From the NCBI RefSeq assembly GCF_003569745.1, contig NZ_AP018498.1:248001-312000 (forward strand): DNA of 64,000 nucleotides, written 5' to 3'. A program made the translations under genes and the position numbers. Below the pieces are notes generated by a model. That model saw nothing but the letters and a program-made list of their open reading frames with translations, did no database searches and was not told where the DNA came from. Source of the DNA: Altererythrobacter sp. B11. GTDB lineage: Bacteria > Pseudomonadota > Alphaproteobacteria > Sphingomonadales > Sphingomonadaceae. Shown in pieces: positions 1 through 9,347 of this stretch. The number at the start of each line of letters is the position of its first letter. Position 1 is the stretch's first letter.

Positions 1-196
1 CCAGCGGGCGCAGCGATTCGCCATCCTGCGGCCAGTGCCGGTCGATCGCATCGCGAATATAGGCCAGCCGCACCGGATTCAGCCGGTGCAACATGGCCGA
101 AGAGCCCTGCGGATCCCACCAGTCCTTCGCCAGCGCGCCGAAATGCGCCGCCTCCTCCGGCCGGATGGTTGCATTTGCGACAGTTGCATCACCCAT
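1..196 (-). CDS. ubiG: UbiG, ubiquinone biosynthesis O-methyltransferase (N-terminal part)
   Basis: The gene runs off the left edge, so only about 65 N-terminal residues are visible. The translation begins MGDATVANATIRPEEAAHF and continues with FGALAKDWWDPQGSSAMLH, the characteristic N-terminus of UbiG, which methylates the 3-hydroxyl of ubiquinone precursors using S-adenosylmethionine. The SAM-binding fold lies outside the window. The ATG is preceded at 201-207 by AGGAGGC on the minus strand. It is divergent from lysC, with about 60 bp between the two starts. The family call rests on the N-terminal signature only. Confidence 0.8.
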   Translation of the reverse strand, partial: MGDATVANATIRPEEAAHFGALAKDWWDPQGSSAMLHRLNPVRLAYIRDAIDRHWPQDGESLRPL

Positions 197-256
197 TTGA
201 GCCTCCTAACAGCGCGCGGGGTTCTAGACCAGAACCCGGACGGCAGGAGCACAGCA

Positions 257-1525
257 TTGGCGCGGATCGTGATGAAATTCGGCGGCACTTCAATGGCCGG
301 GACCGAGCGGATTCGCCGTGTCGCCAATATCGTGCGCCGGCAGCAGGCCGCCGGGCACGAAGTGGCGGTGGTGGTTTCCGCCATGGCGGGGGAGACGGAC
401 CGGCTGGTGAATTTCTGCCGCGAAGCCAACCCGCTGTATGATCCGGCGGAATATGACGTGGTGGTCGCCAGCGGGGAACAGGTGACCAGCGGGCTGCTGG
501 CGCTGACCCTGCAGGCCATGGGCTGCAAGGCGCGCAGCTGGCTGGGGTGGCAATTGCCGATCCTGACCGAGGAAGCCCATGCCAAGGCACGCATTCACGA
601 AATCGATTCTGCAGCGCTGCTGGCGGAAATGGGCCGCGGCGTGATCGCGGTGATTCCCGGCTTCCAGGGCGTGGGCGCGGATGGCCGCATCACCACGCTG
701 GGCCGCGGCGGTTCGGACACCTCCGCCGTGGCGGTGGCGGCGGCGATCGGCGCCGACCGCTGCGACATCTACACCGATGTGGACGGCGTCTATACCACCG
801 ATCCGCGGATCGTGGCGCGGGCGCGCAAGCAGAAATATGTAACCTACGAAGAAATGCTGGAGCTGGCCTCGGTCGGCGCCAAGGTGCTGCAGACGCGCTC
901 GGTCGGCCTGGCCATGAAGAGCCGCGTGCGGGTGCAGGTGCTGTCGAGCTTTATCGATGATGATGCGCCGCCGGCGGACGATCTTCCCGGCACGATGATC
1001 GTCTCCGACGAGGAAATGGAAGGACTTGAGATGGAACGCCAGCTTGTCACCGGCATCGCGCATGACAAGAACGAGGCCAAGGTGATCCTCACCCGCGTGC
1101 CCGACCGGCCCGGCGCGGTGAGCCATATCTTCGGCCCGCTCGCCGATGCCTCGATCAATGTCGACATGATCATCCAGAACGTCGGCCGCGACAAGGGCGA
1201 GACGGACGTGACCTTCACCGTCCCCAAGGCCGATCTGGCCCGCGCGCAGGCGCTGCTGGAGGACAAGCGCGGGGTGATCGGCTACAACCGCATCATCACC
1301 GATGGCCATGTGGCGAAGGTCTCCGTGGTCGGCGTGGGGATGAAGAGCCATGCCGGCGTCGCCGCCACCATGTTCAAGGCTCTGGCCGATCGCGGCATCA
1401 ACGTGCAGGCGATCTCCACCTCCGAGATCAAGGTGTCCGTGCTGATCGACGAGGATGAGACGGAACTGGCAGTGCGCGTGCTGCACACCGCCTATGGCCT
1501 GGATGCGGAGGAAGAGGCGGCCTGA
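257..1525 (+). CDS. lysC: Aspartate kinase (LysC-type, catalytic domain plus C-terminal ACT domains)
   Basis: Phosphorylates aspartate in the first step of lysine, threonine and methionine synthesis. The amino acid kinase domain starts with MKFGGTSMAG near residues 6-15 and carries GRGGSDT near 150; ACT domains for feedback control occupy about residue 265 to the end. I chose the TTG at 257: AGGAG at 245-249 is well placed, and the product begins MARIVMKFGG as in related enzymes. The open frame continues upstream to 35, but that part is antisense to ubiG. Length is 422 aa, normal for the family. An in-frame ATG at 1031 with AAGGA at 1020-1024 could start a separate regulatory beta subunit (see findings). 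Confidence 0.93.
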   Translation: MARIVMKFGGTSMAGTERIRRVANIVRRQQAAGHEVAVVVSAMAGETDRLVNFCREANPLYDPAEYDVVVASGEQVTSGLLALTLQAMGCKARSWLGWQLPILTEEAHAKARIHEIDSAALLAEMGRGVIAVIPGFQGVGADGRITTLGRGGSDTSAVAVAAAIGADRCDIYTDVDGVYTTDPRIVARARKQKYVTYEEMLELASVGAKVLQTRSVGLAMKSRVRVQVLSSFIDDDAPPADDLPGTMIVSDEEMEGLEMERQLVTGIAHDKNEAKVILTRVPDRPGAVSHIFGPLADASINVDMIIQNVGRDKGETDVTFTVPKADLARAQALLEDKRGVIGYNRIITDGHVAKVSVVGVGMKSHAGVAATMFKALADRGINVQAISTSEIKVSVLIDEDETELAVRVLHTAYGLDAEEEAA

Positions 1526-1652
1526 ATCGGCGAAGGCGTCGTTGCCCAATGGTGGGGGCGTCGCCGCGCCCGACATATCCTCGCGCACGCGGATCCGCTT
1601 CCGCTTCGCTCGCCCACTTGCCGCGCGGCACGCCGCACACTAAGCGCGCGGC

Positions 1653-2663
1653 ATGACAGATTACCCACTGACCGCGGCACTGATGGCACGCGGCACGGAA
1701 TTCCTCGGCAGCCGCTACGCCATCCTTTGCGGGGCGATGAGCTGGGTTTCCGAACGCAACTTGGTTTCGGCGATCAGCAATGCCGGCGGCTTCGGCGTGA
1801 TCGCCTGCGGGGCGATGTCTCCCGAACTGCTGGATGCGGAGATCGCAGGCACCAAGGGGCTGACCGACCAGCCCTTCGGCGTGAACCTCATCACCATGCA
1901 TCCGCAGCTGTTCGAGCTGATCGAAGTCTGCGCGCGGCACGGCGTGGGCCACGTGGTGCTGGCCGGGGGTATCCCGCCCAAGGGTAGCGTGGAAGCGATC
2001 AAGGCCTTCGGCGGCAAGGTGATCGTGTTCGCCCCCACGCTGGCGCTGGCGAAGAAGCTGCTGCGCTCGGGCGCCGATGCGCTGGTGATCGAAGGCATGG
2101 AGGCGGGCGGCCATATCGGCCCCGTGTCCACCAGCGTGCTGGCGCAGGAATTCCTGCCCGAATTGGCCGATCAGTTCCTCGTCTTCGTGGCGGGTGGCAT
2201 CGGCCGGGGCGAGGCCATTGCGGGCTATCTGGAAATGGGCGCGGCCGGCGTGCAGCTCGGCACCCGTTTCGCCTGCGCGAGCGAAAGCATCGCCCATCCC
2301 GATTTCAAGAAGGCCTTCTTCCGCGCCAGCGCGCGCGATGCGGTGGCCAGCGTGCAGGTGGATGCGCGGCTGCCGGTGATCCCGGTGCGCGCGCTGCGCA
2401 ACAAGGGCTCCGACCTGTTCACCGCCAAACAGCGCGAAGTGGCCGGGCTGCTCGATGCCGGCGGAGTGGAAATGGCCGAGGCGCAGCTGCAGATCGAACA
2501 TTACTGGGCCGGCGCGCTGCGCCGCGCGGTGATCGAGGGCGACGTGGAGAACGGATCGCTGATGGCGGGCCAGTCCGTCGGCATGGTGAAGCAGGAAGAA
2601 CCCGCCGCGACGATCATCGCGGCACTGATGCAGGAAAGCGAGGCGGCGCTCGCACGCCACTAA
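1653..2663 (+). CDS. Nitronate monooxygenase / 2-nitropropane dioxygenase family flavoprotein
   Basis: 336-aa FMN-binding TIM-barrel protein of the NMO/FabK-like family. The hallmark EGMEAGGHIG lies near residues 147-156, and the phosphate-binding FVAGGIGRGEAIAG and GAAGVQLGTRF segments follow. Members oxidise alkyl nitronates; others act as enoyl-ACP reductases or have unknown substrates, so the exact reaction is open. It lies 127 bp after lysC and 26 bp before the aldehyde dehydrogenase on the same strand, so the last two may be co-transcribed. The spacing suggests linkage with aldehyde metabolism, but nothing in the protein specifies it. Confidence 0.85.
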   Translation: MTDYPLTAALMARGTEFLGSRYAILCGAMSWVSERNLVSAISNAGGFGVIACGAMSPELLDAEIAGTKGLTDQPFGVNLITMHPQLFELIEVCARHGVGHVVLAGGIPPKGSVEAIKAFGGKVIVFAPTLALAKKLLRSGADALVIEGMEAGGHIGPVSTSVLAQEFLPELADQFLVFVAGGIGRGEAIAGYLEMGAAGVQLGTRFACASESIAHPDFKKAFFRASARDAVASVQVDARLPVIPVRALRNKGSDLFTAKQREVAGLLDAGGVEMAEAQLQIEHYWAGALRRAVIEGDVENGSLMAGQSVGMVKQEEPAATIIAALMQESEAALARH

Positions 2664-2689
2664 GCGGCTTTTGAGAGAGGACGACGAGA

Positions 2690-4090
2690 ATGGAATTCCA
2701 GCGCATGAACCCCGTCACCGGCGAGGTCGCCTCAAGCGCGCAGGCCATGCAGCCGGGCGATATCCCGGCCATCGCCGCCCGCGCCCAGGCCGGGTTCGCC
2801 GAATGGTCGCGGCAGGGCCCCAACGCCCGCCGTGCAGTGCTGATGAAGGCAGCCGCGGCGCTGGAATCCAAGAAGGATGCCTTTGTCGAGGCCATGATGG
2901 GCGAGATCGGCGCCACCGCCGGCTGGGCCATGTTCAACCTCGCTCTCGCGGCTAGCATGGTGCGCGAAGCCGCGGCGCTGACCACCCAGATCAATGGCGA
3001 GGTGATTCCCTCCGACAAGCCGGGTTGCCTGGCCATGGCGCTGCGCGAGCCGGTCGGCGTGCTGCTGGGCATCGCCCCGTGGAACGCGCCGATCATCCTG
3101 GGCGTGCGCGCCATCGCCGTGCCGCTGGCCTGCGGCAACGCCGTGATCCTGAAGGCAAGCGAGCAGTGCCCGCGCACGCACGCGCTGATCGTGGAAGCCT
3201 TCCAGGAAGCCGGCTTCCCCGAGGGCACCGTGCAATCCGTCACCAATGCCCCGGCCGATGCCGGCGAGGTGGTCGGCGCGCTGATCGACGCGCCGGAGGT
3301 GAAGCGCATCAATTTCACCGGCTCCACCGCCGTGGGCAAGATCATCGCCCGCCGTGCGGCCGATCATCTCAAGCCCGTGCTGCTGGAACTGGGCGGCAAG
3401 GCGCCGCTGGTCGTGCTGGAGGATGCCGATCTGGACGAGGCGGTGAAGGCCGCGGCCTTCGGCGCCTTCATGAACCAGGGGCAGATCTGCATGTCCACCG
3501 AACGGATCATCGTGGTCGAGGCGGTGGCCGATGAGTTCGCCGCCCGCTTCAAGGCCAAGGTCGGCGCCATGCCGGTGGGCGATCCGCGCGCGGGCAACAC
3601 GCCGTTGGGCGCGGTGGTGGATGCCAAGACGGTGGCGCATTGCATGAGCCTGGTCGAAGACGCGCTGGCCCAGGGGGCGGAGCAGCTGACCGGCGGCGAG
3701 ACGACGCAGAACGTGCTGATGCCCGCCCATGTGATCGACCGCGTGACGCCGGCGATGAAGCTGTTCCGCGACGAGAGCTTCGGCCCGGTGGTGGGCATCG
3801 CCCGCGCGCGGGACGAGATGCATGCGATCGAACTCGCCAACGACACCGATTACGGGCTCTCCGCTTCGGTCTTCACGCGCGACATTGCGCGCGGGCTCAA
3901 GATCGCGCGGCTGATCCAGTCCGGCATCTGCCACGTCAACGGCCCGACCGTGCATGACGAGGCGCAGATGCCCTTCGGCGGCATGAAGGCCTCTGGCTAT
4001 GGCCGCTTCGGTGGCAAGGCCGGGATCGACGCCTTCACCGAAATGCGCTGGATCACGGTGGAGACGGAGCCGGGCCACTACCCGATCTGA
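2690..4090 (+). CDS. Aldehyde dehydrogenase, vanillin/salicylaldehyde type
   Basis: 466-aa NAD(P)-dependent aldehyde dehydrogenase. The catalytic glutamate sits in LELGGKAP near residue 233 and the catalytic cysteine in NQGQICMSTER near 267. The stretch from LGGKAPLVVLEDADLDEAVK to ICMSTERIIV is typical of aromatic aldehyde dehydrogenases such as vanillin, benzaldehyde and salicylaldehyde dehydrogenases. With ligM and the protocatechuate cluster nearby, vanillin to vanillate (a LigV-like role) is the most likely reaction, but that is inferred from context. The start is preceded by GAGAGGACGACGAGA. A GST follows after 6 bp, suggesting one transcript. Confidence 0.88.
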   Translation: MEFQRMNPVTGEVASSAQAMQPGDIPAIAARAQAGFAEWSRQGPNARRAVLMKAAAALESKKDAFVEAMMGEIGATAGWAMFNLALAASMVREAAALTTQINGEVIPSDKPGCLAMALREPVGVLLGIAPWNAPIILGVRAIAVPLACGNAVILKASEQCPRTHALIVEAFQEAGFPEGTVQSVTNAPADAGEVVGALIDAPEVKRINFTGSTAVGKIIARRAADHLKPVLLELGGKAPLVVLEDADLDEAVKAAAFGAFMNQGQICMSTERIIVVEAVADEFAARFKAKVGAMPVGDPRAGNTPLGAVVDAKTVAHCMSLVEDALAQGAEQLTGGETTQNVLMPAHVIDRVTPAMKLFRDESFGPVVGIARARDEMHAIELANDTDYGLSASVFTRDIARGLKIARLIQSGICHVNGPTVHDEAQMPFGGMKASGYGRFGGKAGIDAFTEMRWITVETEPGHYPI

Positions 4091-4096
4091 TCGCCC

Positions 4097-4891
4097 ATGC
4101 TCGAGTTGTGGCATCACGGCTCCTCGGTCTGCGCCGCCAAGGTCCGGCTGGCGCTGGCCGAGAAGGGCGTGGAGTGGACCGGGCATTATGTGGACATCCT
4201 GGCTGGGGAGCAGTTCGACCCTGCCTTCCTCGCCATCAATCCACGCGGTGCGGTGCCTGCAATCCGCCACGAGGGCGCGATCATCACCGAAAGCACGGTG
4301 ATCTGCGAATATGTCGATGAAAGCTTCCCCGGCCCTGCGCTGAGGGCGTCCACGCCGCTGGGCCGGGCGCGCATGCGGATGTGGACGAAGCTGGTGGATG
4401 AAGAGGTGCACCCCGCCGTCCGGCCAGTGACCTATGTCACCACCCACCGCCATGCCATCCTCGCTCGCGGGGAAGAGGCTGTGGAGGAGCATATCGCCAG
4501 CGATCCCCACCCCCTGTGGCGCGAACGGAAGCGGCGCTGGATCCGCGAAGGCTTCGCCGCGCCCGACGTGGCCGATGCGGTGGGCGTGTTCCAGCGGCTG
4601 GTCCGCAGCATGGATGCGGCGCTGGAGGGACAGGAATGGCTCGCCGGCGAAAGCTACACCCTCGCCGACGGCGCGCTGACACCCTACGCCAACCGGCTCG
4701 AGATGCTGGGGCTGGAGGCGCTGTGGCACGACCGGCCGCATTTCGCGCGCTGGTTCGCGGCGGTGAAGGCCCGCCCCAGCTTCGGCCCGGCGCTGTTCGC
4801 CTATCTGCCTGACGAGTTGCGAGAGCGGATGCGCGCCGACGGGCGGCGCGCACAGCCCGAGTTCAGGCGCCTGCTCGCGAGCCTAGCCTAG
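4097..4891 (+). CDS. Glutathione S-transferase family protein
   Basis: 264 aa. The N-terminal thioredoxin-like domain shows NPRGAVPAIRHEG (the cis-proline region) followed by ITESTVICEYVDESFP, and the C-terminal helical domain carries EWLAGESYTLADGALTPYANR. This layout resembles the sphingomonad lignin beta-etherase group (LigE/F/G/P) as well as generic GSTs, so the substrate cannot be fixed. It starts 6 bp after the aldehyde dehydrogenase stop, so co-transcription is likely. Its end lies 8 bp inside the 3' end of the convergent GDT1 gene (4883-4891 overlap). Confidence 0.85.
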   Translation: MLELWHHGSSVCAAKVRLALAEKGVEWTGHYVDILAGEQFDPAFLAINPRGAVPAIRHEGAIITESTVICEYVDESFPGPALRASTPLGRARMRMWTKLVDEEVHPAVRPVTYVTTHRHAILARGEEAVEEHIASDPHPLWRERKRRWIREGFAAPDVADAVGVFQRLVRSMDAALEGQEWLAGESYTLADGALTPYANRLEMLGLEALWHDRPHFARWFAAVKARPSFGPALFAYLPDELRERMRADGRRAQPEFRRLLASLA

Positions 4892-5446
4892 CACCGCCCA
4901 CAGCATCCACAGGCCGACCGCGATGAACAGGGCGGCGGCGATGCGGTGGACCCAGGTGAGCGAGACCCGGCGCACCAGCGCCTCCCCCAGCAGCACGGCG
5001 GGGACATTGGCGATCATCATGCCCAGCGTGGTGCCCGCCGTGACCAGCAGCAGCGACTGGAACTGCGCCGCCAGCGCCACCGTGGCGATCTGCGTCTTGT
5101 CCCCCATCTCCACCAGGAAGAAGGCCACCAGCGTGGTGAGAAAGGCGCCGCGGTTCGATTTCGGCGTCTCGTCCTCCTCCAGCCGGTCGGGGATCAGCGT
5201 CCACAGGCCCATGGCAATGAAGGACGCCGCCACCGCGACGCGGAACCAGGTGCCCGCCAGCAGATCGGCCACGGTCTGGCCGACGAGGGCCGCGAGGCCA
5301 TGATTGGCGAGCGTGGCGGCAAGGATGCCGAGGATGATCGGCAGCGGCTTGCGGAAGCGCGTGGCGAGGACGATCGCCAGCAGCATCGTCTTGTCGCCGA
5401 TCTCGGCAACGGCGACCAGCAAGGTGGAGGTGAGCAGGGCTTCCAA
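4883..5446 (-). CDS. TMEM165/GDT1 (UPF0016) family divalent cation transporter, probable Mn2+ exporter
   Basis: 187-aa membrane protein with six predicted hydrophobic segments arranged as two repeats. Each repeat carries the family motif: AEIGDKT in the first helix and VEMGDKTQ in the fourth. Bacterial members such as MneA export manganese. The start is a TTG at 5446 with GGAGAAG just upstream, giving MEALLTSTLLVAVAEIGDKT; no better ATG exists. The long leader (5447-5632) contains a probable manganese-sensing yybP-ykoY riboswitch, which supports the Mn2+ role. The gene end overlaps the convergent GST by 9 bp. Confidence 0.9.
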   Translation of the reverse strand: MEALLTSTLLVAVAEIGDKTMLLAIVLATRFRKPLPIILGILAATLANHGLAALVGQTVADLLAGTWFRVAVAASFIAMGLWTLIPDRLEEDETPKSNRGAFLTTLVAFFLVEMGDKTQIATVALAAQFQSLLLVTAGTTLGMMIANVPAVLLGEALVRRVSLTWVHRIAAALFIAVGLWMLWAVLG

Positions 5447-5515
5447 GAAACTTCTCCGGGCCGGGCGACGAACGGACGCAACGACATCGCGCCACCCCGC
5501 CCGGCAAGCGGAGGC

Positions 5516-5632
5516 GCAATGCCATTGGTCTCGCCGGGACGGATGAACCGTCCTCCCCGCACCATGGCCTCTCGGCCAAGTATGTTGACGCAGGAAACCA
5601 CCCCGAAGGGCGGCGGGCTACTCCCCAGATGA
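5516..5632 (-). promoter_or_regulatory. Probable yybP-ykoY (Mn2+) riboswitch upstream of the GDT1 gene
   Basis: On the minus strand the leader reads, in order, GGGGAGTAGCC (5626 to 5616), GTCAACATACTTGGCC (about 5589 to 5574), a paired region GGACGG/CCGTCC, and GGCGAGACC (5535 to 5527). These are the conserved blocks of proteobacterial yybP-ykoY aptamers: the 5' GGGGAGUAGC, the UCAACAUAC internal loop and the closing CGAGACC. The element ends about 70 nt before the TTG start of a Mn2+ exporter-type gene, the usual target. The boundaries are approximate and no covariance model was run. Confidence 0.85.
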
Positions 5633-5688
5633 CGCCGCGTGCCTAGTGGCGCGCGGCGGAGCGTGCAAGCCCCGATGCGCGCCGCCCC

Positions 5689-6372
5689 TCAGTCCGCGAG
5701 GCCGAGGAGGATGTCGCGCACCAGCTCGGGCCGGTCCTGCATCACGAAGTGGCTGCAGTCCGTCTCGTGATACTCCCAGGCCGCGTCGCCGCGCGCTTTC
5801 TCGGCGAAAGGGGGAAAGGGGGAGGGATCGTAGCCTGTCGCGAAGAGATAGGCGCGGCGCGGGATCTTCGCCTCCTCGCCCGTCAGCCGCACGGCTTCCA
5901 GCAGGGTGAGCAGCGGGTGCAGGCCGACGCGCCCCGGCATGATGGCGAAGTCGATCGCGCCGATCGGCGGGATGAGGCCGGGATTGAACTTCTGCTGGTC
6001 GATATACCAGGCATGCTCGAAGGGGCCGGTGATGTCCCACAGCGACTGCCCGTCTTCGGGCAGGAAGGCGTCGAGATAGCAGATCGCGTCGATCCGGGCG
6101 CCGAGCCGAGCCGCCACGCCGGTGATGACCATGCCGCCATAGGAATGACCGACGAGGATGAAGCGATCCATGCCCTTGCCGGCGATCTGTTCGCAAACAT
6201 CGTCGATATGATCCGTCAGCGTGATGCCGGGATGCAGCTCCGGCTGGCGCCGGCCGAGGCCGCGCAGTTCGGCCACCAGCACCTCGTGCCCCGCAGCCGC
6301 CAGATCGGCTGCCGTCCGTTCATAGCCCTGGCCGCCGCCCCAGGCCCCATGCACCAGCACGTAATTCACCAT
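5689..6372 (-). CDS. Alpha/beta hydrolase (plant esterase / hydroxynitrile lyase-like subgroup)
   Basis: 227 aa. The N-terminus VNYVLVHGAWGGG provides the oxyanion region, GHSYGGM near residues 75-81 carries the nucleophile Ser77, and DCSHFVMQDRPE near 203-214 carries the likely catalytic histidine. The short lid and the LDAFLPEDGQS segment are typical of the methylesterase/hydroxynitrile lyase-like subgroup. A cytosolic carboxylesterase acting on a small ester is plausible; no substrate can be read. The ATG at 6372 follows GAGAGGGCGAGA. It lies downstream of ligM on the same strand but behind a hairpin, so it may be transcribed separately. Confidence 0.85.
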   Translation of the reverse strand: MVNYVLVHGAWGGGQGYERTAADLAAAGHEVLVAELRGLGRRQPELHPGITLTDHIDDVCEQIAGKGMDRFILVGHSYGGMVITGVAARLGARIDAICYLDAFLPEDGQSLWDITGPFEHAWYIDQQKFNPGLIPPIGAIDFAIMPGRVGLHPLLTLLEAVRLTGEEAKIPRRAYLFATGYDPSPFPPFAEKARGDAAWEYHETDCSHFVMQDRPELVRDILLGLAD

Positions 6373-6439
6373 TCTCGCCCTCTCTCCGCTTCGCGCTCTT
6401 CCGATTTGCGCCCATCCGATTACGCATGCCCCAAAAGCA

Positions 6440-6473
6440 ATGGCCCATGGAACCTTGCGGGTCCATGGGCCAT
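6440..6473 (-). terminator. Intrinsic terminator after ligM
   Basis: A perfect 12-bp inverted repeat (ATGGCCCATGGA at 6440-6451 and TCCATGGGCCAT at 6462-6473) with a 10-nt loop lies 45 bp beyond the ligM stop. Read on the minus strand it is followed by TGCTTTTGG, a short T-run. Confidence 0.75.
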
Positions 6474-6517
6474 CTTCGGGTGCCCGTTGCCGGGCGCCCG
6501 TTGGAGATAACTACCGC

Positions 6518-7918
<1,401 letters not shown>

Positions 7919-7950
7919 TCAACTTCCTCTCAATTGTGAATGAATCACAT

Positions 7951-7965
7951 ATACGAAAATCGTAT
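7951..7965. promoter_or_regulatory. 15-bp palindrome in the ligM / VOC divergent promoter region
   Basis: ATACGA-AAA-TCGTAT is a perfect 6-3-6 inverted repeat. It sits 33 bp upstream of the ligM start and 60 bp upstream of the VOC start, a good place for a repressor operator serving either gene. The binding protein is unknown. Confidence 0.5.
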
Positions 7966-8025
7966 GCGGCACTTACAATATCTGGCACAGGCTGCAAGCC
8001 ATAAGAGCGGTTAAGGGAAGGAATC

Positions 8026-8433
8026 ATGCCCATGAAGGTCGAGGCGCTTGACCACGTCAACATCATCACCGATCGGCTGGACGAAACGGCCGATTTCTAT
8101 GCCGATCTCCTCAGCCTGGAGCGGCGCGACGCGCCCCCGCCGCTGACGCCGCAGAACGCCACCTGGATGTATGATGCGGAAGATCGTGCGATCATCCACA
8201 TCAACTCGGTCGATTGCCCGCGGGCCTATGATCGCGAGGTCGAACCCGGCCAGCTGACGGGCGCGCTGCACCATGTCGCCCTGCGCTGCAGCGGCTATGA
8301 AGCCATGGTGGAAAAGCTCGATGCGCGCGGCGCGGACTACCGGCTCAACCTGGTGGAAGCCATCGGCCTGCGCCAGATCTTCACCGCCGATCCCAACAAC
8401 GTGCTGCTGGAACTGAACTTCTTCGCCGATTAG
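8026..8433 (+). CDS. VOC (glyoxalase/extradiol dioxygenase fold) family protein
   Basis: 135-aa single-domain vicinal oxygen chelate protein. It begins VEALDHVNIITDRLDETADFY, with the first metal-ligand histidine at about residue 10, continues with GALHHVALRC (second histidine) and ends with the family-typical LLELNFF glutamate. VOC proteins include lyases, isomerases and extradiol dioxygenases; a single unit of this size is more often an isomerase/lyase or stand-alone domain. GGGAAGGAATC precedes the ATG at 8026. It is divergent from ligM. Its TAG overlaps the TAA of the convergent TauD gene within the four bases TTAG at 8430-8433. Confidence 0.82.
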   Translation: MPMKVEALDHVNIITDRLDETADFYADLLSLERRDAPPPLTPQNATWMYDAEDRAIIHINSVDCPRAYDREVEPGQLTGALHHVALRCSGYEAMVEKLDARGADYRLNLVEAIGLRQIFTADPNNVLLELNFFAD

Positions 8434-9329
8434 GCGGGCACCCCGCCCGCCGTGGTGGTGCGATACATCTCGCGGCGATAGCCGTCATAGTCGTTCGGCC
8501 CGAGGTGCAGGACGGAACGGTTGTCCCACATCGCCACCATGCCCGCTTCCCAGCGCAGGCGGCAGGTGAAGCCGTGCTGGGTGATGTGGTGGATCAGGAA
8601 ATCGATGATTGGCTTGGCTTCGAAGGTGGTCATGCCCTCGATGCCGACGGCATAGGTTTCGTCCACATAGAGCGATTCCTCACCGGTTTCGGGATGCGTG
8701 CGCACCAGCGGGTGGAAATGCCCCTTGATCCCTTCCTCGTACCGTTCCGGATCGGCAAAGCTCAGCGCCTTGCCCAGCAGCTTCTGCTGCGTCGCGAAAT
8801 TGTTGGAGGCCGACATGTGCACGCGCAGCGGGCGCAGCATGTCGCGATAGGTCTTGCTGAGATGGCGGAAGGCCAGCGCACAATTGGCCCAGCTGGTGTC
8901 CCCGCCATAGGGCGGCACCTCCACCGAGCGCAGCGTGGTGACGCTAGGCGGTTCGGCGAGGAAGGGCGAATCGGTGTGCCACCCGCCGCCGAAGATGGCG
9001 CTGGCCCGCGTGTCCGCTTCCTTGATGATCGGATGCACATCGCGGTGGCCGGGCAGGCCGCCGGTATAGGCATCCACCGCGAAGGGGCCAAGCCGCGCGG
9101 CGAAGGCCTCATGCTCCGAATGGCTCAGGTGCTGATCGCGCAGATACAGCATCTTGTGATGCCACAAGGCGCGCTGGAAATCCGCGAAGGCCGCATCCGA
9201 CAGATCCGTCAGCCGCACCCCGGTGATCTCTGCACCGATCGCGCTGGTCAGCGGGACGGCGGTGAAATATTCGCTCTCGAACGGGTGGTTCGAAAACTCG
9301 CCGCTCGGCGATACGCGCACTTCCCACAT
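8430..9329 (-). CDS. TauD/TfdA-family Fe(II)/2-oxoglutarate dioxygenase
   Basis: 299 aa. The facial triad appears as WHTD (His118, Asp120) and a distal histidine in NRSVLHLG near residue 275, followed by the 2-oxoglutarate-binding arginine in YRREMYRTT. Characterised relatives hydroxylate taurine, phenoxyacetates or alkyl sulfates and release an aldehyde; ether or side-chain hydroxylation fits this neighbourhood, but the substrate is unknown. AAAGGA precedes the ATG. It appears to be the last gene of the five-gene operon starting at 12812, 18 bp after the MDR reductase. Confidence 0.88.
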   Translation of the reverse strand: MWEVRVSPSGEFSNHPFESEYFTAVPLTSAIGAEITGVRLTDLSDAAFADFQRALWHHKMLYLRDQHLSHSEHEAFAARLGPFAVDAYTGGLPGHRDVHPIIKEADTRASAIFGGGWHTDSPFLAEPPSVTTLRSVEVPPYGGDTSWANCALAFRHLSKTYRDMLRPLRVHMSASNNFATQQKLLGKALSFADPERYEEGIKGHFHPLVRTHPETGEESLYVDETYAVGIEGMTTFEAKPIIDFLIHHITQHGFTCRLRWEAGMVAMWDNRSVLHLGPNDYDGYRREMYRTTTAGGVPA

Positions 9330-9347
9330 GGCGAGGTGTCCTTTCGC

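Noticed and set aside
35-256. N-terminal extension of lysC by 74 residues
   Set aside because: It is antisense to ubiG and lacks any kinase sequence; the TTG at 257 has a proper ribosome binding site.
2732-4741. 669-aa minus-strand reading frame
   Set aside because: His/Arg/Gly-rich translation typical of the complement of a GC-rich gene; it lies opposite the aldehyde dehydrogenase and GST, which have clear catalytic motifs.
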